Source of the DNA: Alphaproteobacteria bacterium
Lineage (GTDB): Bacteria > Pseudomonadota > Alphaproteobacteria > UBA828
NCBI GenBank assembly: GCA_029937205.1
Contig: JAPYQV010000191.1
Location: 1-5,963, forward strand
Direction of reading: 5' to 3'
Length of the DNA: 5,963 bases
Translations under genes and position numbers: made by a program
The notes under the pieces: model-generated
The model's database searches: none
Told to the model about the DNA's origin: nothing
Seen by the model: only the letters and a program-made list of their open reading frames with translations
Shown: positions 1 through 5,596 of the stretch, in pieces
How the letters are laid out: each line of letters starts with the position of its first letter
How positions within the stretch are numbered: the first letter of the stretch is position 1

Positions 1-83
1 CCGCTATGCCGTCAAAAAGTCCTTGCAACGCGGGAGCCATCCACACAGGACATCAGATGCTCGAAATCCGATTTGCCAATTTT

Positions 84-160
84 TATGTCCGCTAAGGGGA
101 GCTAAACGGACTCAATTTTGCAGTGGCAATTTCATCTCCTTTAGGCCCATTTCGGACATA
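84..160. repeat. Nested inverted-repeat element in noncoding DNA
   Basis: The outer arms are a perfect 8-base inverted repeat, TATGTCCG (84-91) and CGGACATA (153-160). Just inside them, CTAAGGGGAG (92-101) faces CTCCTTTAG (136-144), an imperfect second tier. At the centre TTGC-AGTG-GCAA (118-129) can form a small hairpin. GTCCG (87-91) can instead pair with CGGAC (107-111), so two folds compete. The element contains no open frame and no flanking target duplication is visible. It could be a small dispersed intergenic repeat, a degenerate non-autonomous mobile element, or a structured RNA or operator. Its identity is unknown; only the symmetry is observed. Confidence 0.4.
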
Positions 161-176
161 CAGAATTAAATTATCG

Positions 177-249
177 GTGACTGAGATAGAATCGGTTTTT
201 CATGGATTCCGGGCCAAATTGGATTGGCTCAAAGAAAATGTCATCGCAT
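177..249 (-). pseudogene. Decayed N-terminus of an OYE/trimethylamine-dehydrogenase-family flavoprotein
   Basis: Read on the minus strand from 245 downwards, the frame gives DDIFFEPIQFGPESMKNRFY and then LSHR and a TAA (171-173). This resembles the very start of NADH:flavin oxidoreductases of the dimethylamine/trimethylamine dehydrogenase group, whose N-termini typically read YDILFEPI-x-IGP-x-x-KNRFYQ-x-PH (family knowledge recalled, not searched). A full member has several hundred more residues; here the homology ends after about 22 codons. There is no start codon in this frame. An ATG at 249-247 would join it only if two bases were restored between CGA and GAC. I infer a truncated, frame-disrupted remnant, possibly joined to foreign sequence upstream. 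The match is short, so chance resemblance cannot be fully excluded. Confidence 0.5.
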
Positions 250-304
250 GAGCCGGAAATATTGCCAAAAAGCCGACAAACAATGCACCCAAACCTAATC
301 GCAC
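200..304 (-). CDS. Short ORF with signal peptide, possibly a gene 5' remnant
   Basis: A GTG start at 304-302 is preceded, six bases away, by a strong ribosome-binding sequence GGAAGGAG (318-311). It opens a 34-residue frame. Residues 1-20 look like a classical Sec signal peptide: arginine at position 2, a hydrophobic run from about 3 to 17, and an A-H-A cleavage site at 18-20. Only 14 residues (MTFSLSQSNLARNP) follow before TGA. That tail is read from the same DNA that, one frame over, encodes the flavoprotein-like remnant. The simplest reading is that the 5' end of a periplasmic protein gene was joined to unrelated DNA near base 245, leaving a truncated product. A genuine small secreted peptide is possible but less likely. 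The open frame extends further upstream to 457 without signs of coding. Confidence 0.35.
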   Translation of the reverse strand: MRLGLGALFVGFLAIFPAHAMTFSLSQSNLARNP

Positions 305-331
305 AATGGTCTCCTTCCTGACGTCCGCACC

Positions 332-361
332 GGTGTTATCAAGGATACAAAGGGTAACACT
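332..361. promoter_or_regulatory. Imperfect dyad between divergent genes, possible operator
   Basis: GTGTTA (333-338) and TAACAC (355-360) form an inverted repeat with 16 bases between. One further matching pair (C340 with G353) extends it after a mismatch. It lies between the minus-strand signal-peptide ORF (start 304) and the plus-strand heme-binding protein gene (start 478), a fitting place for a regulator site serving either direction. On the plus strand, GGATAC (343-348) and CGTC (366-369), separated by 17 bases, are loosely spaced like an ECF-sigma promoter, but this is weak. No regulator gene is visible. Apart from this, bases 305-477 show nothing convincing. Confidence 0.25.
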
Positions 362-477
362 CCGCCGTCCAAATCGATACCATGGGCCACTGAAGAGAAC
401 GGAATGATATTGCATTTCCCTTTCTTGAACATGATCCAACGGCCAAAGCGATTTCATCGAACAAGGGCGAGATTGAC

Positions 478-1044
478 ATGCGGGAAGCGAGTGACGTGGA
501 TTTCGGTCCGTTGGCGGACCTGATCGGGGAATGGTCCGGGGCGGCGGGCACCGACGTGGCGCCGGAGCCGGATGGCAAGGAGATCAATCCCTATTTTGAA
601 ACCATTACCTATGCGCCGGCCGGCGGTGTGCGCAACGCGGATTCGCAAAGCCTCGTGGCGCTGCACTACCGCCAGACCGTCCGGCGCAAATCGAACGGCA
701 ATGTGTTTCATGATGAAACCGGTTATTGGATGTGGGAGGCCAGTACGGCAACCGTTATGCACTCGCTCACAATACCACGCGGCGTCTGCCTGCTGGCGGG
801 AGGGAAATATTCCGGCGCGGCGGATGGTGACAGCCGAACGACCATAGAGGTCTCGGCAACAGCCGATGACGATCAGTGGAAAATTATCGAATCTCCCTTC
901 ATGCGGGACAATGCATCGACGGTGAGCTATCGCCAGAAGATCATTTTTGGAAACGAAACGCTTTCCTATCGCCAGACGATGATGGTCGATATCTACGGCA
1001 CTCAGTTTGAGCACAGCGACGAAAACACCTTGTCGCGCGCCTGA
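478..1044 (+). CDS. Nitrobindin-like heme-binding beta-barrel protein
   Basis: This 188-residue protein belongs, by its pattern, to the FABP-like/THAP4-type heme-binding beta-barrel family (nitrobindin relatives). Those are cytoplasmic ten-stranded barrels that bind heme and, in studied members, react with NO or peroxynitrite. Visible signs are the opening LIGEWSGAAG (residues 15-24), a YFETITY strand (39-45), HDETGYWMW (78-86), SLTIPRGVCLLAGG (96-109), and the C-terminal FEHSDENTLSR (177-187). His179 sits where the family has its proximal heme ligand. There is no signal peptide or membrane segment, and the length is normal. The ATG follows AAGGGCGAG (463-471) by six bases. The monooxygenase gene starts 39 bases downstream on the same strand, so the two are probably co-transcribed. 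Whether this subgroup really holds heme is not established by sequence alone. Confidence 0.82.
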   Translation: MREASDVDFGPLADLIGEWSGAAGTDVAPEPDGKEINPYFETITYAPAGGVRNADSQSLVALHYRQTVRRKSNGNVFHDETGYWMWEASTATVMHSLTIPRGVCLLAGGKYSGAADGDSRTTIEVSATADDDQWKIIESPFMRDNASTVSYRQKIIFGNETLSYRQTMMVDIYGTQFEHSDENTLSRA

Positions 1045-1072
1045 TACAGGAATGTCGACTGCGCTTCATCTT

Positions 1073-1079
1073 GGGAGAG
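1073..1079 (+). promoter_or_regulatory. Ribosome-binding site fixing a TTG start
   Basis: GGGAGAG ends four bases before the TTG at 1084, with its GGGAG core six bases away. This supports the TTG. The next in-frame ATG at 1114 (residue 11) has no comparable sequence in front of it and would cut into the first helix of the NTF2-like domain. Confidence 0.6.
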
Positions 1080-1083
1080 AATA

Positions 1084-2862
1084 TTGAATATCGCCGGTGA
1101 TTCCGTTGCGGCAATGATCGAGCGCTGGCTCGGGCAATTCGAGCGCGCGCTTTCAAACGCCGATGGGCCGGGCGCCCAAGCGCTGTTCCATCCCGAGTGT
1201 CATTGGCGCGATGTGTTGGCCCTGAGCTGGAATATTCAAACCGTAACCGGTGCGGCGCGGATTGAAGCGGCGTTACAGTTGCATCAGGGCCAAACGCGCG
1301 CGCACCATTTCAGAATAGACCACGCGCGCACACCGCCGCGCCACGTTACCCGCGCCGGCACGGATGCAGTTGAAGCGATCTTCGCCTTCGAGACCGCGAC
1401 CGGCACGGGAGAAGGTGTCTTGCGCCTGATTCCCGACAACAATGACGACGATAAATTCAAGGCCTGGACACTCCTGACGGCGCTTGCCGAACTCCGGGAT
1501 TTCGAGGATCGAATCGGTAAATTCAGACCTTCCGGCGAAGCCTATTCGCGGGATTTCCACGGACCCAACTGGCGTGATCTCCGAACATCCGCCGCCGCCT
1601 ACACGGCAAGAGACCCGGCCGTGCTGGTGGTGGGCGGCGGACACGCCGGGCTCTCCATCGCCGCGCGTTTGGGCCAGCTCGGCGTCGACACGCTGATCGT
1701 CGACCGCCACCCACGCATCGGCGACAATTGGCGGCGCCGCTATCACGCCCTCACGCTGCACAATCAAGTGCAAGTGAACCACCTCCCCTACATGCCGTTT
1801 CCGCCGAATTGGCCGCTCTACATCCCCAAGGACAAGCTTGCCGGCTGGTTCGAAGCCTATGCCGAGAGCATGGAGCTCAATTATTGGACCGGCGTGGAAT
1901 TCCGGCGCGGCGCCTATGATTCTGAGGCAGCCTGTTGGTCCGCCGAACTCCACCACGCGGACGGCACGGTTCGCGAATTGCATCCCCGGCACATCGTCAT
2001 GGCCACCGGCGTCAGCGACATCCCCAATCTCCCGGATATTCCGACATTAAGCGAATTCGGCGGCGCGACGGTTCATTCCAGCGCCTATGACGATGGCGAA
2101 GCCTGGACCGGCCGCAATGTCATGGTGATTGGAACCGGCAATAGCGGTCATGATATTGCGCAGGATCTTCAATCAAGCGGCGCACGGGTGACGCTGGTGC
2201 AGCGCAGCCCAACCTTGATCGTCAACATTGAGCCGAGCGCACAACTTCCCTACGCACTCTATGACGAAGGCCCCGTGCTGGAAGATTGCGACCTCATCAC
2301 GGCGTCCATGCCACTGGCGGTGGCGCGCAAATCGCATATTCTCATGACGGCGAAAGCGCAGGACCTCGACCGGTCGCTGCACGACGGCTTGAGGCGCGTC
2401 GGCTTCAAACTCGACTTCGGCGAGGACGGATCGGGTTGGCAATTCAAATATCTCACGCGCGGCGGTGGCTACTATTTCAACGTCGGCTGCTCGGACCTGA
2501 TCGCGCAAGGAAAGATCAAACTCGTTCAGTTTTCCGAAATCGATAAGTTCGTTGCTGGTGGGGCGAGGATGGCCACGGGCGAAACATTGGATGCCGATCT
2601 CATCGTCCTCGCGACAGGCTATAAAGGTCCGGAACATCTGGTGCGCAAATTGTTCGGCGAAGGCGTGGCCGACCGTGTTGGTCCGATATGGGGGTTTGGC
2701 GACGGGCAGGAGCTCCGCAATATGTTCCAGCGCACCGGCCAGCCCGGCCTGTGGTTTCTCGCCGGCAGTTTCACCCAGTGCCGCATCTATTCCAAATATC
2801 TCGCCCTGCAAATAAAGGCCTGTGCCGAGGGCCTTCTTCCTCTCGCTCGCGCGCCGCGCTAG
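1084..2862 (+). CDS. Flavin-containing monooxygenase with N-terminal NTF2-like domain
   Basis: This 592-residue two-domain protein starts with TTG. Residues about 8-140 look like a SnoaL/NTF2-like alpha+beta domain (IERWLGQFERALSNAD, then ALFHPECHWRDVLALSW). From residue 179 a class B flavin monooxygenase follows. It has the FAD dinucleotide-binding glycines VVGGGHAG (182-189), an acidic end to the second strand (IVDRHPRIGDNW, 205-216), the FMO signature F-x-G-x(3)-H-x(3)-Y (325-335), the NADPH-binding VIGTGNSGHD (348-357), and the late ATGYKG (510-515). The fingerprint ends in Tyr as in YUCCA-like enzymes. Such enzymes use NADPH and O2 to oxygenate a soft nucleophile (N or S) or a carbonyl; the substrate here is unknown. 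It is cytosolic, and this domain order is a recurrent proteobacterial form. It probably forms an operon with the upstream heme-binding protein gene. Its TAG overlaps the convergent desaturase stop, and no terminator separates them. Confidence 0.9.
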   Translation: MNIAGDSVAAMIERWLGQFERALSNADGPGAQALFHPECHWRDVLALSWNIQTVTGAARIEAALQLHQGQTRAHHFRIDHARTPPRHVTRAGTDAVEAIFAFETATGTGEGVLRLIPDNNDDDKFKAWTLLTALAELRDFEDRIGKFRPSGEAYSRDFHGPNWRDLRTSAAAYTARDPAVLVVGGGHAGLSIAARLGQLGVDTLIVDRHPRIGDNWRRRYHALTLHNQVQVNHLPYMPFPPNWPLYIPKDKLAGWFEAYAESMELNYWTGVEFRRGAYDSEAACWSAELHHADGTVRELHPRHIVMATGVSDIPNLPDIPTLSEFGGATVHSSAYDDGEAWTGRNVMVIGTGNSGHDIAQDLQSSGARVTLVQRSPTLIVNIEPSAQLPYALYDEGPVLEDCDLITASMPLAVARKSHILMTAKAQDLDRSLHDGLRRVGFKLDFGEDGSGWQFKYLTRGGGYYFNVGCSDLIAQGKIKLVQFSEIDKFVAGGARMATGETLDADLIVLATGYKGPEHLVRKLFGEGVADRVGPIWGFGDGQELRNMFQRTGQPGLWFLAGSFTQCRIYSKYLALQIKACAEGLLPLARAPR

Positions 2863-3872
2863 TCCTCCGTGAGCTCTTTATTTGCCGCCCGCTTGGCGCG
2901 GATGCGTTCGACCATTTTCTCCTGCGCTTCCGGGCTGCCGTCGTGGAAGATGCCTAACCAGCGATCGGCCGGAAACAGGGTGTTACCGTAATTGCACTCG
3001 AAATGGCGGTGATGCAGATAGTGAAAATAATCGCTCGGAAACGCGATCTTGCCTTTCACCACGATTTCGTTAAAGCCGATATGGCCGACGCCCGACATCA
3101 ACGCCGCGACTTGCAGCGAGAACATGACGTGGATCGGATGGGACGGAACGACCCAGTACAGCAGCACGGTTGAAAAATAAATGAGGTGCTCGGCCGGGTG
3201 CATGGCGAGATCCGTCCACGGGCCAATATTGATGTTCTTGTGATGCAGGTAATGGACGTTCTGATAGATCGGCTTCCAATGGATGGCGCGATGGATGAAA
3301 TAAAAATGGATCGTCTGCCAAAAAATCAAGACGAAATGCAGTAATGCGAAATGAAGCGGGTCCGAATCCCAACTTATCATCGTCACATGGCCGTTGGCGT
3401 AGGACCACATCATCACGACTTCCCAGGCCGACCAGATGGTGCAGCCGCTGGCAATGCTCCAGAATACATTGTCCCAAAATTGCGAACCGAAGAGGAAGCG
3501 CGGCTTCTTTTCGCCCCACCATTTGCCGTGAAATTTCTACTTCTCACCCTGACCTTTGAAGGTGTAGAGCCAGAGTTGCAAGCCGCCGTAAAAGACGGTG
3601 AGGAGAATGAGGTTACGCTCGAATATATGCGCGATCCAGCCGATCTCAAACTCGGCCATGCGCGAAAGCTCGGGCTGGGTATAGAGCCAGGTAACAATCG
3701 CAATGCCGGCAAACATCACGTTCCACGGGAACAGATAACCGGGATTGCCGAACAACCACTTCACCACTTGCAGCGGGGCCGGCGGCCACTTCCAGATCGG
3801 CGGCACGCCGGCGCGCTCCGGCGGATGCCAATCGCCGCGGTGATCCCGCGCGCCTTCGGAAACTTCACTCAT
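2859..3872 (-). pseudogene. Sterol desaturase/fatty acid hydroxylase interrupted by one in-frame TAG
   Basis: One reading frame runs from the ATG at 3872-3870 to the TAG at 2861-2859. It has 338 codons including the final stop, usual for the family, and is broken only by a TAG at codon 112 (3539-3537). The continuation right after it (KFHGKWWGEKKPRFLFGSQFWDNVFW) is good family-like sequence in the same frame. The histidine clusters that bind the di-iron centre are intact, numbered from the full frame: HRAIH (194-198), HYLHH (207-211), MHPAEH (224-229) and HYLHHRH (284-290). Several hydrophobic segments mark it as an integral inner-membrane protein. The family hydroxylates or desaturates lipids, sterols or hopanoid-like substrates with O2. 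As written, translation gives a 111-residue N-terminal fragment without any of the metal ligands, or a possible 185-residue product from the GTG at 3416. A recent nonsense mutation or a sequencing error is likelier than recoding. The ribosome-binding site is weak. Confidence 0.85.
3537..3539 (-). other. Lone in-frame amber codon in the desaturase
   Basis: On the minus strand the context is GGT GAG AAG TAG AAA TTT CAC, that is GEK-stop-KFHG. One base change to CAG, GAG, AAG, TAC or TAT would restore Gln, Glu, Lys or Tyr. TAG also serves as the normal terminal stop of this gene, of the monooxygenase and of the ABM gene, so general reassignment of TAG is not supported. Confidence 0.9.
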
Positions 3873-3887
3873 TGGTGCTTCTAGCCT

Positions 3888-3982
3888 GATTCACATGCGT
3901 ATGTTTGTACACGCAATCACCGCGATTCAATGCGTAATTTACGAAGTGTCCGGTATCGGCACACGGACTGTCAAATGCGTAA
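3888..3982. promoter_or_regulatory. Repeated ATGCGTA motif in a divergent promoter region
   Basis: The 130 bases between the desaturase and ABM gene starts carry three same-direction copies of ATGCGTA, at 3895, 3930 and 3975. Each is preceded by CA or CAA; the first two share a longer GATTCA-ATGCGTA core. Two symmetric elements overlap them: CGTAA-T-TTACG (3933-3943), a perfect 5-base inverted repeat, and TGCGTAT (3896-3902) against ACACGCA (imperfect, ending near 3915). On the minus strand TTGACA (3974-3969) matches a sigma-70 -35 box, but no good -10 lies at proper distance. The pattern suggests binding sites of a regulator controlling the divergent genes. This is inference, and the regulator is not in the window. 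Confidence 0.4.
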
Positions 3983-3990
3983 ATAACCAA

Positions 3991-3998
3991 AGGGAGGT
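3991..3998 (+). promoter_or_regulatory. Strong ribosome-binding site choosing the ABM start
   Basis: AGGGAGGT lies four bases before the ATG at 4003. The open frame extends 36 codons further upstream to an ATG at 3895, but that stretch has no ribosome-binding sequence, does not look like protein, and coincides with the repeat-bearing regulatory DNA. Confidence 0.75.
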
Positions 3999-4002
3999 AC
4001 AA

Positions 4003-4296
4003 ATGTCGACCACAGTAATTCTCGAAATCAGGACCAATCCAGGCACCGCCAATGAGATGCTCACCATGCTGAATGACATCCTGCCCGATACCCGCAACTA
4101 TGACGGCTGTGTCTCTGTCGATGTCTTCCAGAATCAAGACGACGCAGATACGCTGATCATCATGGGAAAGTGGCAGAGTAAGGTCCATTTCGAGACGTAT
4201 CTCGATTGGCGCAATGAGACCAGCATTTTCGAGCGGTTCAGCGAAATGATCGAAGGCCCGCCCAACACCCGCTTTTTTAATGATACCGACGCATAG
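4003..4296 (+). CDS. ABM-fold monooxygenase family protein
   Basis: This small protein of 97 residues has the hallmarks of the antibiotic biosynthesis monooxygenase (ABM)/quinol monooxygenase family, dimeric ferredoxin-like alpha+beta barrels. An opening strand VILEIRTNPG (5-14) leads into helix TANEMLTMLNDILPDTRN (15-32). Then come a strand around CVSVDVFQNQDDADTLIIMGKW (36-57) with the usual W-x-S turn, and a helix KVHFETYLDWRNE (60-72). Studied members oxidise quinols or polyketides without cofactor, some degrade heme, and many have no known substrate. It is cytosolic and complete at normal length. It is transcribed divergently from the desaturase, and the solute-binding protein gene follows after 112 bases on the same strand. 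Its link to the transporter is positional only; no catalytic residue can be assigned with confidence. Confidence 0.78.
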   Translation: MSTTVILEIRTNPGTANEMLTMLNDILPDTRNYDGCVSVDVFQNQDDADTLIIMGKWQSKVHFETYLDWRNETSIFERFSEMIEGPPNTRFFNDTDA

Positions 4297-4330
4297 AAGC
4301 TAACCGGAAGCGGCCAAAATCGTGCTAACA

Positions 4331-4375
4331 TCATCGATGAATTAATTGCCAAGCGATCGAAATTGCATAGACAAT
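4331..4375 (+). promoter_or_regulatory. Possible promoter and palindrome before the transporter genes
   Basis: The 112 bases between the ABM gene and the solute-binding protein gene are AT-rich. They include the perfect 10-base palindrome TCATCGATGA (4331-4340), followed by AATTAATT. TTGCCA (4346-4351) and GACAAT (4370-4375), with 18 bases between, resemble a weak sigma-70 promoter. No terminator hairpin follows the ABM stop, so read-through from the ABM gene is also possible. Confidence 0.25.
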
Positions 4376-4390
4376 CAAGATAGCAACCAA

Positions 4391-4398
4391 AGGGGAGG
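4391..4398 (+). promoter_or_regulatory. Ribosome-binding site for the solute-binding protein
   Basis: AGGGGAGG stands ten bases before the ATG at 4409. It rules out the longer reading from the TTG at 4346, which would translate this Shine-Dalgarno sequence and place 21 residues ahead of the export signal. Confidence 0.7.
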
Positions 4399-4408
4399 AC
4401 GGCAGAAA

Positions 4409-5590
4409 ATGAACCAATTTCAGTTTAATAGACGCGTGTTGTTACAGGGCTTCGCCGCTGCCGCGGCAGTTGCGGCGACGACCCGGATACCCGGAGTCTC
4501 GGCCGCCAGCGATGAGGCGCTGAAGATCTGGGCAAACCCCATTCACAAAGTCGGTGCAAAAGACTGGAGCGCCATGGAGGCCCAGAGCGGGCTTAAGATC
4601 GCCTTTACCACCAAGAGCGCTCGGGCCGACGAGGCGATTCAAAAGATGGTGGTCGGTGATGGCAGTAAGCTGTTCGATGCGCTGACGGACAATGGCGGCG
4701 GCATGGAAGACGCGCTCGCCTCGCAAAATGCCATCGTACCACTGGACACCAGCAAGATTGCCAATTGGAAAAACATTCTGCCAACTTATGCGGAAGGCGG
4801 CGCGGCGGCGGATACCATTCGCCATGACGGCAAAGTGGTGGCCACGCCGATGATCTCCAACGCCGATTCCATGGCCTATGATTTTAAGGCGCTCGGCTTT
4901 CACCCCGACAGCTGGGGGATAATGTTCGATTCCCAGTTCAAGGGCTATGTCGCGCTGCAGAACGATTTCGGGCCGACGCTCACCAACATGGCAATTTATT
5001 TGAAGCAAAGCGGCAAAATCGAGATCGATGATGCGGCGGATATGAAGCCCGATGAAGTCAAAGCGGTGTGCCAATATCTCATCGATTTCAAGAAAAAAGG
5101 CCAGTTCCGCACCTTCTGGGACGGCTTTCAAAACGGTGTCGGATTGTTGACCAGCGGCGAGGTGCTGATGTCCTCCTGTTGGGAGCCGATCCAAATCGTC
5201 GCGCAAAAGAAAACCGGCGATGAGGCCGACATCCGTTACGGCACCATGAAGGAAGGCCACCAAACCTGGAACAATGTGATCATGCTCACAAAGGGCGGCC
5301 GGGAACGCGGCATGGACGATGCTTATTACCAACTCGCCAATATCTATCTCTCGCCCTGGTTCGGCGCGCGCACCATCGCGGGCCTCGGCTTCGGGCCGCA
5401 GATGATCGGCGTCGACGAATACATCAAAGCAAATCCAGAGGACTTCCCGCCGGCCGAGCAGGAACGTGTGATCAGCGTTCTCGAAAGCAAGATCGCCCGT
5501 TATGCGGTGAAGGGCAACGCCTGGCAAAATGTGTTTCCGACGCACATTCGTGCCTACCAGGATTGGTGGGCGCGCTTGCAGGCCGCCTGA
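4409..5590 (+). CDS. PotD-like ABC transporter substrate-binding protein, Tat-exported
   Basis: This 393-residue periplasmic binding protein has the look of the spermidine/putrescine (PotD) group of extracellular solute-binding proteins. It would capture a ligand and deliver it to the permease encoded next. The N-terminus is a Tat-type signal: NRRVLLQG (7-14) with the arginine pair at 8-9, an alanine-rich hydrophobic core to about 24, and a cleavage site after V-S-A (30-32). The absence of a lipobox cysteine argues for a soluble protein. Mature-part signs are LKIWANP (38-44), a lobe-crossing stretch DGKVVATPMISNADSMAYD (140-158), PDSWGIMFDSQFKGYVAL (167-183), typical of the family, and EVLMSSCWEP (251-260). 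The ligand is not predictable; polyamines, opines, amino acid derivatives and other small cations are all handled by relatives. Six bases separate its TGA from the permease ATG. Confidence 0.87.
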   Translation: MNQFQFNRRVLLQGFAAAAAVAATTRIPGVSAASDEALKIWANPIHKVGAKDWSAMEAQSGLKIAFTTKSARADEAIQKMVVGDGSKLFDALTDNGGGMEDALASQNAIVPLDTSKIANWKNILPTYAEGGAAADTIRHDGKVVATPMISNADSMAYDFKALGFHPDSWGIMFDSQFKGYVALQNDFGPTLTNMAIYLKQSGKIEIDDAADMKPDEVKAVCQYLIDFKKKGQFRTFWDGFQNGVGLLTSGEVLMSSCWEPIQIVAQKKTGDEADIRYGTMKEGHQTWNNVIMLTKGGRERGMDDAYYQLANIYLSPWFGARTIAGLGFGPQMIGVDEYIKANPEDFPPAEQERVISVLESKIARYAVKGNAWQNVFPTHIRAYQDWWARLQAA

Positions 5591-5596
5591 TCAACA

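Noticed and set aside
1..83. Short open stretches in plus frames at the left edge
   Set aside because: All end within about 170 bases, differ by frame without any recognisable motif, and could not be extended beyond the window.
305..457. Upstream extension of the signal-peptide ORF to 457
   Set aside because: It would bury the ribosome-binding site and signal peptide inside the protein; the added residues resemble translated noncoding DNA.
454..1014. Antisense open frame of 186 codons opposite the heme-binding protein
   Set aside because: Shadow of the sense gene; no start signals or motifs.
1273..1992. Antisense open frame opposite the monooxygenase
   Set aside because: No recognisable protein features, and the sense strand carries the FAD-binding motif over the same bases.
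2859..3416. The desaturase 3' part as an independent 185-residue gene starting at GTG 3416
   Set aside because: Family-like sequence continues in frame upstream of this GTG back to the TAG and beyond it, and no ribosome-binding sequence stands before the GTG.
3537..3539. Pyrrolysine insertion at the desaturase TAG
   Set aside because: No pyl genes are in view, the family is not known to contain pyrrolysine, and TAG ends three frames in this window, including this same gene.
3351..3884. Plus-strand open frame of 177 codons across the desaturase 5' half
   Set aside because: It is a shadow: the minus strand encodes the recognisable desaturase. Its openness briefly suggested a gene bridging the TAG, but the composition is not protein-like.
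4442..5545. Long antisense open frame (367 codons) opposite the solute-binding protein
   Set aside because: It mirrors the sense gene's codon bias, has arginine/histidine-rich low-complexity composition, no ribosome-binding site and no family motif; the sense strand encodes a clear binding protein.
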